Numbered from the stretch's first letter, positions 48,069 through 57,640 are shown. The stretch: 64,000 nt of DNA from Roseiarcus sp963742305 (GCA_963742305.1 CAVULN010000042.1:146332-210331); one strand, 5' to 3'. Numbers and translations: made by a program. The notes: generated by a model from the sequence alone, not told the origin.

Positions 48069-49885
48069 ACGACTTCGTCATTCGCTTCGCCAACGTCAAC
48101 GGCTCGGGATCGGCAAGCGCCAATCTGCTGTTTGCGCAGTCCATCCTGCGGATGGGCGTGCCGATCGCGCCGCGCAACATTTTTCCCTCCAACATCCAGG
48201 GCCTGCCGACCTGGTATGAAGTCCGGGTCAGCGAGGACGGCTGGCTCGGCGCGCGCGGGGGCGCCGACATTCTGGTCGCGATGAATCCGCAGACCTTCGC
48301 GCAGGATGTCGCGGCGCTCGAGCCCGGCGGCTACCTCTTCTACGATTCAACCCGGCCCCTGCCGCTCACTGGCCGGCGCGACGACATCGTCGTTCTCGGC
48401 ATGCCGCTGACCGAGATCTGCGCCGCCAGATATTCCGATCCGAGGCAGCGTCAGCTTTACAAGAACATCGTTTACGTCGGCGCGCTCGCGGCGCTTCTCG
48501 ACATCGACCTTCAGGTCATCGAGGCGCTGATCGGCGAGCGGTTCAAGGGCAAGGACAAGCTGATCGCCGCCAACCTGAGCGCGCTCAAGATTGGCCACGA
48601 CGAGGCGACGTCCCGCTTCAGCTGTCCGCTCGGCGTTCGGCTCAGGCGCAGCGACGCGGTCGGCGACCGGATCCTCGTCGACGGGAACACCGCCGCGGCG
48701 CTGGGCGCGGTCTACGGCGGCGCGACGGTGTGCGCCTGGTATCCGATCACGCCGTCCACCTCGCTTGCGGAAGCCTTCGAGCGCAATTGCGCGCGCTACC
48801 GGGTCGACAAGGCGACAGGCAGGAAGAACTACGCCATCGTCCAGGCCGAGGACGAGATCGCCGCCATTGGCGTTGCGGTCGGGGCGGGCTGGAACGGCGC
48901 GCGCGCCTTCACCGCCACCTCCGGCCCGGGCATCTCGCTCATGCAGGAATTCTTCGGCCTCGCCTATTTCGCCGAAATTCCGGTGGTGGTGTTCGACGTC
49001 CAGCGCGGCGGACCGTCGACCGGAATGCCGACCCGCACCCAGCAATCCGATCTCATCTCGTGCGCCTTCGCTTCCCACGGCGACACCAAGCACGTCTTGC
49101 TCATTCCCGACGGTCCCAATGAGGCGTTCGAATTCGCCGCGCGCGCCTTCGATCTCGCCGAGCGCCTGCAAACGGTGGTCTTCGTCATGCTCGATCTCGA
49201 CATCGGCATGAATTCGCACCTGAGCGCGCCGTTTCAGTGGGATGACGCCCAGGTCTACGACCGCGGAAAGGTTCTCTCGTCCGAGGCGCTGGAAAAGGCG
49301 CCGAATTTCGGACGCTACGACGATGTCGACGGCGACGGAATTCCCTATCGCACCCTTCCCGGCAGCCATCCGACGCGCGGCGCCTATTTCACCCGCGGAA
49401 CGAGCCGCGACCGCTTCGCCCGCTATACCGAGGAAGGCCTGCCCTATATCGACAACATGGAGCGGCTCGAGCACAAGTTCGAGACGGCGCGGGGCCTCCT
49501 GCCGCGCCCCGCGCTCACGCGGGCGGCCAAGCCGACCGGGATCGGCGTGCTCTACTACGGATCGACCGCCGCGCCGATGGACGAAGCCCTGAAGATGCTG
49601 GCCGACGAGGGCCTTCATGTCGACGCCCTGCGAATCCGGGCGTTTCCGATGACCCGCGAGGTCCAGGATTTCATCGCGAGCCACGACCAGATCTTCGTTA
49701 TCGAGCAAAACCGCGACGCGCAGATGCGCACGCTGATCTCGACCGATCTCGGCGTCGCGACCGACCGCTGGACGGCGATCCTCCACTTCAACGGGATGCC
49801 GACGTCCGCCCGCTTCATTCACCGCGAAATCGCGACGCGCCTCAAGAAGCCGGCCGCGCCGCAAAAGCTCGAGGCCGCCGAATGA
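48050..49885 (+). CDS. korA: 2-oxoacid:ferredoxin oxidoreductase, fused gamma-alpha subunit
   Basis: A 611-residue subunit. Residues 1-190 form the gamma domain (FVIRFANVNGSGSASANLLF, GGADILVAMNPQTF), fused to the alpha domain (GNTAAALGAVYGGATVCAWYPITPSTS, TATSGPGISLMQEFFG, DVQRGGPSTGMPTRTQQSDL). This arrangement is that of KorA, 2-oxoglutarate oxidoreductase, in actinobacteria and several proteobacteria. It makes or splits 2-oxoglutarate via succinyl-CoA with ferredoxin as partner. The start ATG 48050 lies inside the previous gene, and its stop overlaps korB's ATG (ATGA), so all three subunits are coupled. Confidence 0.9.
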   Translation: MPIEAVNDFVIRFANVNGSGSASANLLFAQSILRMGVPIAPRNIFPSNIQGLPTWYEVRVSEDGWLGARGGADILVAMNPQTFAQDVAALEPGGYLFYDSTRPLPLTGRRDDIVVLGMPLTEICAARYSDPRQRQLYKNIVYVGALAALLDIDLQVIEALIGERFKGKDKLIAANLSALKIGHDEATSRFSCPLGVRLRRSDAVGDRILVDGNTAAALGAVYGGATVCAWYPITPSTSLAEAFERNCARYRVDKATGRKNYAIVQAEDEIAAIGVAVGAGWNGARAFTATSGPGISLMQEFFGLAYFAEIPVVVFDVQRGGPSTGMPTRTQQSDLISCAFASHGDTKHVLLIPDGPNEAFEFAARAFDLAERLQTVVFVMLDLDIGMNSHLSAPFQWDDAQVYDRGKVLSSEALEKAPNFGRYDDVDGDGIPYRTLPGSHPTRGAYFTRGTSRDRFARYTEEGLPYIDNMERLEHKFETARGLLPRPALTRAAKPTGIGVLYYGSTAAPMDEALKMLADEGLHVDALRIRAFPMTREVQDFIASHDQIFVIEQNRDAQMRTLISTDLGVATDRWTAILHFNGMPTSARFIHREIATRLKKPAAPQKLEAAE

Positions 49886-50937
49886 CCTATCTCGCCAAGC
49901 CAAAGTTTCATCATCCCGCGATCGCGGTCAACGCGCTCGGTTTCACCCATCGGGACTATGAAGGCGCGATGTCGACCCTGTGCGCCGGATGCGGGCACGA
50001 CGCGATCAGCGCGGCGGTCATCCACGCCTGCTTCGAATTGAGCCTGCCGCCGCATCGGGTCGCGAAGCTGAGCGGCATCGGCTGCTCCTCCAAGACGCCG
50101 ACCTACATGCTCGGCCAGAGCCACGGCTTCAACTCGGTGCACGGGCGCATGCCCTCGGTGCTGACCGGGGCCAATCTCGCCAACCGCGACCTCGTCTATC
50201 TCGGAATCTCCGGCGACGGCGACACGGCGTCGATCGGGCTCGGCCAGTTCGCCCACGCCATGCGGCGGGGCGTCAACATGGTCTATATCGTCGAGAACAA
50301 CGGCGTGTACGGGCTGACCAAGGGGCAGTTCTCGGCCACCGCCGACCGCGGCTCGAAGAGCAAGAAGGGCGTGGACGCGCAGAACCAGCCGATTGATCTG
50401 GTCAGCATGGCGATCGGGCTCGGGGCGTCGTTCGTGGCGCGCAGCTTTTCCGGCGACAAGGCGCAGCTGGTGCCGCTCATCAAGGCGGCGTTCGAGCACA
50501 AGGGCGCGGCCTTCCTCGACGTCGTTTCGCCTTGCGTGACGTTCAACAATCACGCCGGCTCGACCAAGAGCTTCGACTACGTGCGAGAGCACAATATCGC
50601 CGTCAACGCGCTCGACTTCATTGCCGGGCGGGAGCTGATCGAGGTGGATTACGCGGAAGGCGCAAGCCATGCGGTCATGATGCACGACGGCTCGACCATC
50701 GTTCTGCGCAAGCTCGACGCCGATCACAATTGCCGCGACCGATCCCTGGCGCTCGCGACGCTCGAACGCGCCCGGCTGGCCGGCGAGATCGCGACCGGCC
50801 TCATCTATCTCGACGACGAGGCCGACGAACTGCACGAGGTCCTCGGCACTGCCGAGCGGCCGCTGAACGAGCTCTCGGAGCGCGAACTCTGCCCGGGGTC
50901 GAAGGCGCTCGAGGCGATCAACGCCTCGCTCAGGTAG
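49882..50937 (+). CDS. korB: 2-oxoacid:ferredoxin oxidoreductase, beta subunit
   Basis: A 351-residue TPP-binding subunit. LCAGCGHDAISAAV holds Cys ligands of the [4Fe-4S] cluster, KLSGIGCSSKTPTY another Cys. The TPP/Mg motif is GDGDTASIGLGQFAHAMRR to VYIVENNGVYGLTKGQ (GDG-x-NN), and the later VVSPCVTFNNHAGSTKSFDYV completes the family pattern. With KorA it forms the catalytic complex. 2-Oxoglutarate is the likely substrate by family resemblance, although indolepyruvate or other 2-oxoacids are not excluded. Confidence 0.92.
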   Translation: MTYLAKPKFHHPAIAVNALGFTHRDYEGAMSTLCAGCGHDAISAAVIHACFELSLPPHRVAKLSGIGCSSKTPTYMLGQSHGFNSVHGRMPSVLTGANLANRDLVYLGISGDGDTASIGLGQFAHAMRRGVNMVYIVENNGVYGLTKGQFSATADRGSKSKKGVDAQNQPIDLVSMAIGLGASFVARSFSGDKAQLVPLIKAAFEHKGAAFLDVVSPCVTFNNHAGSTKSFDYVREHNIAVNALDFIAGRELIEVDYAEGASHAVMMHDGSTIVLRKLDADHNCRDRSLALATLERARLAGEIATGLIYLDDEADELHEVLGTAERPLNELSERELCPGSKALEAINASLR

Positions 50938-50966
50938 AGCTCAAGCCGACGAGGCGTCGCAAGCGC

Positions 50967-51323
50967 CTACTGCGTCTGGCTTCCCGCCGTCAATTTGTCG
51001 ATCGTGCTCCGGAACGCCGCAAATTCGAACGGCTTCAGGAGCGTCGCATGCTCGCGATATCTCGGTTCGACGCCCTCGGGCCCGTGGCCCGTCGCCAGCG
51101 CAAACGGCAGCCTCCGCGCGAGCAACGCCTCGACAAGCGGATAGGAGGAGTCCTTGCCGAGCGATACGTCGACGACAGCGGCGTCGATCGCGGTCCCGGC
51201 CAGCTCCAGCGCCCCGGCGAGGCTATGCGCCGGGCCGACCACATCATGACCGAGTTCGGAGACCCACTCCTCCAGCATCATGGCGATCAATGGCTCGTCG
51301 TCGACGATCAGAATCTTCGCCAT
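50967..51323 (-). CDS. Single-domain response regulator
   Basis: A 118-residue receiver with no output domain. The acidic pocket is ILIVDDEPLIAMM (Asp8, Asp9), the phospho-acceptor Asp52 lies in AVVDVSLGKDS, and the conserved Lys in ATLLKPFEF. ATG 51323 follows GGGGGA. It is divergent from the hybrid kinase, with start sites under 100 bp apart, so the two are a likely two-component pair. It converges with korB. Confidence 0.88.
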   Translation of the reverse strand: MAKILIVDDEPLIAMMLEEWVSELGHDVVGPAHSLAGALELAGTAIDAAVVDVSLGKDSSYPLVEALLARRLPFALATGHGPEGVEPRYREHATLLKPFEFAAFRSTIDKLTAGSQTQ

Positions 51324-51412
51324 TCCCCCACCGGTTGCCATCGTCGCTTGAGCGTACCACAATCATTTTGCCGCACAATGGCGGGGAATCAGTGTCCGGG
51401 ACGATCACGGAA

Positions 51413-53326
51413 ATGGCGCAGGCGACGGACCCACGCGCGCGTGGGTGGTCCGTTCCGTATCTGGGCCGGCGGGCGGCTTCCCTGTTGGCGGCTGCGAGCC
51501 TGGCGCTTCTCATCCTCGTCGGGGTCCTCACCGCGCTTATGGCCCAACGGGTGAGACGCGCCGCCGACTGGACCGTGCACTCGCTCGAGCTCGAGGCCAG
51601 GGCCACCGCTCTGCAAGGGCAAACGCGGGATCTCAAGATCGGCGAGCGCGGCTATGTCCTGACGGGCAGTGACGCCTTTCTCGAGCCCTATCTGTCGGCG
51701 CTGACCCAAATTCCTGCGTCGCTCGACCAGCTGCGGTCGCTCGTCTCCGACAATCCCGGTCAGATCCAGCGCATCGAGCGCCTCCGCGCGGCGATCGACG
51801 AAGTGATGGCGGAGAGCGCGCGACCGGTGGAACTCGCCCGCAAAGGGGATGCCGCCGGGGCCGTCGCGGTCATCAAGTCCGGGCGCGGCTTGCGGGTGAT
51901 GGAGAACCTTCGCGCCGCATTCGATGAGTTCCACCAGGCGGAAAGCGAGCTTCTCCGCGAACGGTTCGCCGCCGAAGCGCGAGCAAGATCCCTGATGCTT
52001 GGCCTCGTCATCGCCGGCCTCGCGATCGCCGCGTCGGCTGCGATCGGCGCCCTGGCCATGAACGGCGCCTACATTCGCGAGCTGCGCGAACGCTCGGAAG
52101 CGCTGACCGACGAAACCCGGGTGCGCAAGGAAGCGGAGGCGATGCTCGCCCAGACCCAGAAGATGGAGTCGGTCGGGCTCCTGGCGGGCGGGATCGCCCA
52201 CGACTTCAACAATCTCATGACCATCGTGATCGGCAATCTCGACTCGGTTGAGCGGCGTCTCCCTCGCGTTCCGCCCGAGACCGTGGCGGCGATCGGCCGG
52301 CCAATCGCCGCGGCGATGCAGGGCGCCCGGCGCGCCGCTTCGCTGACCCAGCGCCTGCTCGCATTTTCGCGCCAGCAGGTGCTGGCCCCGCAGCAGGTCG
52401 ATCTCAACCGGCTGGTCGCGGGCCTTTCCGACATGCTGACCCGCACGGTCGGCGAGACGATCCGGATCGAGACGATCCACGGCAGCGGTCTTTGGCCGAC
52501 CTTCGTGGACCCGAGCCAGCTCGAAAACGCGATTGTCAATCTCGTCGTCAATGCCCGCGACGCAATGTCGAAGGGAGGCCAGATCACCATCGAGACCGCG
52601 AACGCATTTCTCGACGAGGCCTATTGCCGTCAATTCGGCGACGTTACGCCGGGCCAGTATGTCCTGCTCTCGGTCACCGACACCGGAACGGGCATTCCGC
52701 CGGAGACCCTGAGCCGGGTTTTTGAACCGTTCTTCACCACCAAGGACGCGTCGATCCGCACCGGGCTTGGATTGGCGATGATTCATGGCTTCGTCAAACA
52801 ATCGAAGGGCCACGTGCGCATCTACAGCGAAGTCGGCCATGGGACCACGGCCAAACTCTACCTGCCGCGGATGGACAGCGCGGCGCGGATCGAAGCCGTC
52901 CCCGCCGTCGCCCCTGAGCAAAGCGCGGAAATAGAGCGCGCTCTCCCAGGCGAAGTCGTACTGATCGTCGAGGACGATGACGACCTGCGCGAGTCGACGG
53001 TCGCGCTGCTTGAAGACCTCGGCTATTCGGTCCTGGCCGCGCGCGATGGCGAGGAGGCGCTTGCCCCGCTGCGAAAGGGCGGACGGATAGACATCCTGTT
53101 CACCGATGTCGTCCTGTCCCAGGGCATGAACGGCCGAGCGCTCTCCCAACACGCGGCCGCCCTGCGCCCCGCTTTGCCCGTCCTCTTCACGACTGGCTAC
53201 GCCCGAAACGCCATCATTCACGACGGGCGGCTCGACCCGGGGGTGCAGTTTATCGCCAAGCCATACACGCAGGAGGAACTCGCGCGGAAGCTGCGGTCGG
53301 TCATCGACCCGTCCAGGAAGGCTTGA
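51413..53326 (+). CDS. Hybrid sensor histidine kinase with CHASE3-like domain
   Basis: A protein of about 637 residues. A first membrane helix (ASLLAAASLALLILVGVLTAL) precedes a CHASE3-like periplasmic domain (DLKIGERGYVLTGSDAFLEPY) and a second helix near residue 190. The kinase core has the phospho-His in LAGGIAHDFNNLMTIVIGNL, N box NAIVNLVVNARDAM, and G boxes VTDTGTGIPPE and GLGLAMIHGFV. The C-terminal receiver has VVLIVEDDDDLRES with phospho-Asp in ILFTDVVLS. GTG 51392, with a stronger GGGGA site, could be the true start. It pairs with the divergent single-domain regulator. The signal is unknown. Confidence 0.9.
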   Translation: MAQATDPRARGWSVPYLGRRAASLLAAASLALLILVGVLTALMAQRVRRAADWTVHSLELEARATALQGQTRDLKIGERGYVLTGSDAFLEPYLSALTQIPASLDQLRSLVSDNPGQIQRIERLRAAIDEVMAESARPVELARKGDAAGAVAVIKSGRGLRVMENLRAAFDEFHQAESELLRERFAAEARARSLMLGLVIAGLAIAASAAIGALAMNGAYIRELRERSEALTDETRVRKEAEAMLAQTQKMESVGLLAGGIAHDFNNLMTIVIGNLDSVERRLPRVPPETVAAIGRPIAAAMQGARRAASLTQRLLAFSRQQVLAPQQVDLNRLVAGLSDMLTRTVGETIRIETIHGSGLWPTFVDPSQLENAIVNLVVNARDAMSKGGQITIETANAFLDEAYCRQFGDVTPGQYVLLSVTDTGTGIPPETLSRVFEPFFTTKDASIRTGLGLAMIHGFVKQSKGHVRIYSEVGHGTTAKLYLPRMDSAARIEAVPAVAPEQSAEIERALPGEVVLIVEDDDDLRESTVALLEDLGYSVLAARDGEEALAPLRKGGRIDILFTDVVLSQGMNGRALSQHAAALRPALPVLFTTGYARNAIIHDGRLDPGVQFIAKPYTQEELARKLRSVIDPSRKA

Positions 53327-53432
53327 ACGGCGGCGCGCGGCGGTTCGGCGCCCAGGCCGGCCCATCGACGCCTCCCGACTTGCGCGCCGGCGGCAAGGCG
53401 CGGGACAATCGGGCGGTTTGGCGGAGAAACCC

Positions 53433-54059
53433 GTGGCGACAACGGATACGCGGCTTCTGCGCGCGATCGACCTCGTGGGCGCCTTCGCGCTGGCGATCCA
53501 GGGCGCCTCGCTCGCCGCGACGAAGGATCTCGACGTCCTGGGAATCATCGTGGTGTCGCTGGCGACCGCGCTCGGCGGAGGAGTGATGCGCGACGTGATC
53601 CTCGGCGCGCAGCCGCCGGAAGCCTTGCGCGGCTGGCCGATGGTGACGACGGCGCTCGCCGGCGGCTTTCTCGCCTATTTCTTCTTTCAGGCGGTCGAGA
53701 AGATTCCGGAACCGGCGCTAATCGTCGTCGACGCCGCCGGACTATCCCTGCTCGCCGTGGCCGGCGCGGAAAAGGCGCTCGAATACAAGCTGACGCCGAT
53801 CGCGGCGGTCATGATGGGCGCCCTCACCGGCGTCGGCGGGTTCACGATTCGCGACATCCTGCTCGCGGAGGTGCCTGCGGTTCTTCGTGTCGATTTCCTC
53901 GCCAGCGCCGCGCTGATCGGGGCGGCCGCGCTTGTCGTCGCGCGCGCCTGCCGCGTTTCGCCCGAGCGGGCCGCTCTTCTTGGCGGCGCCGTCTGTTTCC
54001 TCCTGCGGGTCGCAGCCGTATGGGGCCATTGGCGCCTGCCGATCGCCCACCTGCACTGA
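53433..54059 (+). CDS. TRIC-like (YadS/UPF0126) channel protein
   Basis: A 208-residue membrane protein with seven helices built from two repeats of about 85 residues. Each repeat has the family hallmark: ALGGGVMRDVILGAQPP in the first and GVGGFTIRDILLAEVP in the second. Bacterial TRIC homologues form trimeric channels for potassium and other small cations. GTG 53433 was chosen because GGAG lies 6 bases upstream; TTG 53418 is also in frame. It starts about 107 bp after the kinase and may be independently expressed. Confidence 0.88.
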   Translation: MATTDTRLLRAIDLVGAFALAIQGASLAATKDLDVLGIIVVSLATALGGGVMRDVILGAQPPEALRGWPMVTTALAGGFLAYFFFQAVEKIPEPALIVVDAAGLSLLAVAGAEKALEYKLTPIAAVMMGALTGVGGFTIRDILLAEVPAVLRVDFLASAALIGAAALVVARACRVSPERAALLGGAVCFLLRVAAVWGHWRLPIAHLH

Positions 54060-54077
54060 GCGCCGGAGCGTCCGAGC

Positions 54078-55148
54078 TCAGCCTTCCCTTACCTCCCGGC
54101 CCTTGAGCGCGCCGACGACGCCGGCGGGGGCGAAATAGACCGCAAGCACGAACGCGAGGCCGAGCCAGAGCAGCCAGCGGTCGGGGTGGAACAAGGCCGG
54201 AAGCAGCGGCAGGCGCGCGTCGGCCGCCGCTTGAGAGAGCGCCGCCATGACGTCCTGCAGATAGCTCTCGGCGAACACGAACAGGGCCGCGCCGATGATC
54301 GCGCCATAGAGCGAGCCCATGCCGCCGACGACGACCATCACCAGGACGTCGACCTGGATCGAAAAGGAGAGCGCCGTGTCGGGGCCGACGTAACGCAGCC
54401 AGAGCGAGAACAGCGCGCCCGCCAGCGTCGCGCCGAGCGCCGACAGGCAGGTCGCAAGGGTGCGATGGAACACGGTGCGGTAGCCCAAAGCCTCGGCGCG
54501 GAACGGATTCTCGCGGATCGCCTGCAAGACCCGGCCGAAAGGCGAGTTCACCACCCTGAGCAGCATGAGGAACGCGGCCACGACCGCGACGAAGATGAGA
54601 TAGTAGGTCAGGATCTTGCCGGTGATCGCAACCCCGAAAACTTTGTCATGGACGAGCCTGAAGCTCGGCTGCAAGACGTCCGGAACCTTGAACGAGCGCC
54701 CGTCCTCGCCGCCGGTCAGGTCCGATAGCTGCGAAGCCAGGACATTGAAGGCATAGGCGACCGCGAGCGTCACCATGGCGAAGAAGATCGACTGCACCCT
54801 GAGCGAGAAGAGGCCGATCGCAAGCGCGAGCAAAAGCGACAGCGCCGCGGCGGCGGCAAGCCCCAGAACGAGCGCGCCCCAGCCTGGGCCCAGCGCGTAC
54901 AGCATAAGGCCGACCCCATAGGCGCCGACGCCGAAGAACATGACGTGCGCGAACGAGACGATCCCGGCATAGCCGAGCAGCAGGTCATAGGACGCGACGA
55001 GCAGGATCATCACGCAGGTCTTGGCGGCGACGTTGAGCGCCTTGGCGCCGGGGAACAGAAACGGCGCCAGCGCCAGAGCGACAATGATGAGGACGAGCAG
55101 AGCCTGCAACGCGCGACCGCGCGGCGGGTCGCCTGAGAGCAGCGTCAC
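54078..55148 (-). CDS. livM: Branched-chain amino acid-type ABC permease LivM
   Basis: A 356-residue inner-membrane permease with about ten helices. It carries LivM-family segments: SYDLLLGYAGIVSFAHVMFFGVGAY (written in part), RVLQAIRENPFRAEALGY and VDVLVMVVVGGMGSLYGAIIG. It is the last gene of a five-gene minus-strand operon and overlaps livH by four bases (start GTG 55148). The C-terminal HPDRWLLWLGLAFVLAVYFAP is usual. The substrate could be an amino acid, urea or an aromatic acid; this importer family is broad. Confidence 0.9.
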   Translation of the reverse strand: MTLLSGDPPRGRALQALLVLIIVALALAPFLFPGAKALNVAAKTCVMILLVASYDLLLGYAGIVSFAHVMFFGVGAYGVGLMLYALGPGWGALVLGLAAAAALSLLLALAIGLFSLRVQSIFFAMVTLAVAYAFNVLASQLSDLTGGEDGRSFKVPDVLQPSFRLVHDKVFGVAITGKILTYYLIFVAVVAAFLMLLRVVNSPFGRVLQAIRENPFRAEALGYRTVFHRTLATCLSALGATLAGALFSLWLRYVGPDTALSFSIQVDVLVMVVVGGMGSLYGAIIGAALFVFAESYLQDVMAALSQAAADARLPLLPALFHPDRWLLWLGLAFVLAVYFAPAGVVGALKGREVREG

Positions 55149-56155
55149 CTCCCGCTCACCGGATAGAGCCCGCGCGGGCGCCAGATCAGCACCGCGACCA
55201 TCGCCAGGATGTTCGACATCAGCGCGAGCTTGGGCGCGAGAAAGCCGGCGTAATTGGCGATCAGGGCAACCAGGATCGAGGCGACGAACGAGCCGCCGAC
55301 AGACCCTAAGCCCCCGATGATGATGACGATGAAGCAGAGGACGAGAAACTCGCCGCCGATGGTCGCGTGCGCCTGCCCGCGATAGAGCGCCATCATCGCC
55401 CCGCCGAGCCCAGCCAGCGCAGACCCCGCCATGAACACCGCCACGAACAGCCGGTCGACGCGATAGCCGAGCGCCTCGACCATCTCGCGGTTCTCGACGC
55501 CTGCGCGGATCAGGAGGCCGATCCTGGTGCGGTTGAGAACCAGCATCTCGCCCGCGAATACGGCAAGGCCCACCAGCGTCGCGAGCACGCGATATTTCTC
55601 GATCGCCGCCTCGCCGAACACGAACGAGCCCTCGAAAGTCTTCGGCACGCTGAGCGGGATCTGCGCCGGGCCAAACAACGCGTAGAGCAATTGCTCGGCG
55701 ATGATCGCGCCGCCTATTGTCGCCAGAATCTGCTTCAGGTGCTGGCCGTAGACAGGCCTCACGATCAGGCGCTCGAACACGAAGCCGACCGCGCCCGCGA
55801 TGAGCGCGGCCGCAAGCGCGGCGAGCGCGAAGACGGCGAGGTTGAGCGCAAACGAGTCAGCGCTCGACCATTTCGCCAGCGGCAGGAAAACGAGGGTCGC
55901 GGCATAGGCGCCGAGCGCGATGAACGCGCTGTGGCCGAAATTGAGTACGTCCATCATGCCGAACACAAGCGTAAGGCCGGACGCCATGGTGAAAATCATC
56001 ATCCCCATCGCGAGCCCGGCCGCGGTCAGGGTCACGAAGGTCGAGAGCGAGCCGATGAACGGCGCGGCGACGAGCGCAACGAGGAGCGGCGTCAGCGCGG
56101 GCAGGATCTCGCGCCTCGCCCGCGGAAGGGCCCGGCCAATGTCGAGCGCACTCAT
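55145..56155 (-). CDS. livH: Branched-chain amino acid-type ABC permease LivH
   Basis: A 336-residue permease with about eight helices and the family pattern FTMASGLTLVFGMMDVLNFGH, FERLIVRPVYGQHLKQILAT, and IIGGLGSVGGSFVASILV. It pairs with LivM to form the membrane channel. ATG 56155 overlaps the livF stop by four bases. A charged N-terminal stretch of about 18 residues precedes the first helix. Confidence 0.92.
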   Translation of the reverse strand: MSALDIGRALPRARREILPALTPLLVALVAAPFIGSLSTFVTLTAAGLAMGMMIFTMASGLTLVFGMMDVLNFGHSAFIALGAYAATLVFLPLAKWSSADSFALNLAVFALAALAAALIAGAVGFVFERLIVRPVYGQHLKQILATIGGAIIAEQLLYALFGPAQIPLSVPKTFEGSFVFGEAAIEKYRVLATLVGLAVFAGEMLVLNRTRIGLLIRAGVENREMVEALGYRVDRLFVAVFMAGSALAGLGGAMMALYRGQAHATIGGEFLVLCFIVIIIGGLGSVGGSFVASILVALIANYAGFLAPKLALMSNILAMVAVLIWRPRGLYPVSGR

Positions 56156-56874
56156 TGATGCGCGTCGAGGCTGAGGCCGAGCAGCCGGTTTTGCAGGCCC
56201 TCGTCCGCGGCGAGCTCGGCCATCCCGCCCTCATGGACGATCCGGCCATTGTCCATGACCCGGACCACGTCGCCCACTTCGCGCGCGACGCGGAAATTCT
56301 GCTCGACCATGAGAATGGTGACGCCGGTCGCCTTGATCTCCCTGAGGCAGGCGATCAGCGAGCCGACGATGGCGGGCGCGAGGCCCTTGGTCGGTTCGTC
56401 GATCAGAAGGAGCTCGCGCGGCTCGACGATCGCGCGGGCGATCGCCAGCATCTGCTTCTGCCCGCCGGAGAGGGCGCCCGCGCGGGAGAGCCAGAAGGTC
56501 CTCAGCGCCGGAAAGAAGCTGAAGATCCACTCGAGTCGGGCGCCGTCGAGCGGACCGGCGCGCGCCCCGAGCGCGAGGTTCTCCCTGACCGTCAGATCGG
56601 AGAACAGAGCCATCGTCTCCGGCGCGTAGCCCACGCCAAGACGCGCGACATCGCTCGCCCTCAAGCTCTGCAACGGCGCCGCCCCGAGCGCGATGCGCCC
56701 TTTCGAGGCGCGCCACAGCCCCATGATGGTGCGCAGCGTCGTCGTCTTGCCCGCGCCGTTGCGGCCGAGCAGCATGGTCGTGAGCCCCGCGGGCGCGTCG
56801 AAATCGACGCCCTGGAGGATGTGGTAGCGGCCGATATGGGTGTGCACGCCCTGAAGGGTGAGCGCCGCGCTCAT
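56152..56874 (-). CDS. livF: ABC transporter ATP-binding protein LivF
   Basis: A 240-residue ATPase. Walker A LLGRNGAGKTTTLRTIMGL, signature LSGGQKQMLAIARAI, Walker B LLLIDEPTKGLAPAIV and the His loop VEQNFRVA are all present. The start ATG 56874 overlaps the livG stop (ATGA), and the gene ends in overlap with livH, so the operon is tightly packed. Confidence 0.93.
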   Translation of the reverse strand: MSAALTLQGVHTHIGRYHILQGVDFDAPAGLTTMLLGRNGAGKTTTLRTIMGLWRASKGRIALGAAPLQSLRASDVARLGVGYAPETMALFSDLTVRENLALGARAGPLDGARLEWIFSFFPALRTFWLSRAGALSGGQKQMLAIARAIVEPRELLLIDEPTKGLAPAIVGSLIACLREIKATGVTILMVEQNFRVAREVGDVVRVMDNGRIVHEGGMAELAADEGLQNRLLGLSLDAHQ

Positions 56875-57635
56875 GCGGCTCGTCCCGGCGCGATCCCGAG
56901 ATAGGCTTCCTGCACGACGGGCGAGGCGATCACCGCGGCCGGCTCGCCGTCGGCCGCGAGCTGGCCATTGTTCAGGACGACGATCCGGTCGGCGAGCGAG
57001 CGAACGACATCCATCTTGTGCTCGACCAGGAGGATCGTCTTTGTCCTGTCGGTCTTGAGCCGGGCGATGAGCTCGAGGATGACCGGGACCTCGTCGACGC
57101 TCATGCCGGCGGTCGGCTCGTCGAACATGAAGACCGATGGCTCGAGCGCCATCATCATCGCGACTTCGAGCTTGCGCTGATCGCCATGCGAGAGCGCCGA
57201 GGCGAGCGAGCCGCGCCGCTTGAAGAGGCCGACCGCATCGAGCGCCGCGTCGGCGCGGCTGACGAGATCGGCGCGCGCGGTCCACGGGCGGCGCATCTCG
57301 TAATGGACGCCGGCCTTGGCCTGGGTCGCGAGGCGCACGTTCTCGGCCACGCTCAGCTGGGGAAAAAGGTTGGTGAGCTGAAACGCGCGGCCGAGCCCGA
57401 GCCGGGTGCGCTCGGGCGCGCTCAAGGCGGTGACGTCCTCGCCAGCAACCAGCACCGCCCCGTCCGAGGCCTTAAGCTGGCCCGAGATCAGGTTGAAATA
57501 GGTGGTCTTGCCGGCGCCGTTCGGCCCGACGATGGCGGTCAGTTCGCCGGGAAAGAAAGCGCAGGAGACGTGGTCGACCGCGACATGCCCGCCGAAGCGG
57601 ATGGTCAGGCCCCGCGTCTCCAGGGATGGAGTCAT
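56871..57635 (-). CDS. livG: ABC transporter ATP-binding protein LivG
   Basis: A 254-residue ATPase. Walker A IVGPNGAGKTTYFNLISGQ, signature LSHGDQRKLEVAMM (the H-G-D variant typical of LivG), Walker B VFMFDEPTAGMSV, and the C-terminal BCA extension VVQEAYLGIA are visible. It follows the binding-protein gene by 55 bp, the gap being filled by a dispersed repeat. Confidence 0.93.
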   Translation of the reverse strand: MTPSLETRGLTIRFGGHVAVDHVSCAFFPGELTAIVGPNGAGKTTYFNLISGQLKASDGAVLVAGEDVTALSAPERTRLGLGRAFQLTNLFPQLSVAENVRLATQAKAGVHYEMRRPWTARADLVSRADAALDAVGLFKRRGSLASALSHGDQRKLEVAMMMALEPSVFMFDEPTAGMSVDEVPVILELIARLKTDRTKTILLVEHKMDVVRSLADRIVVLNNGQLAADGEPAAVIASPVVQEAYLGIAPGRAA

Positions 57636-57640
57636 TCTGC

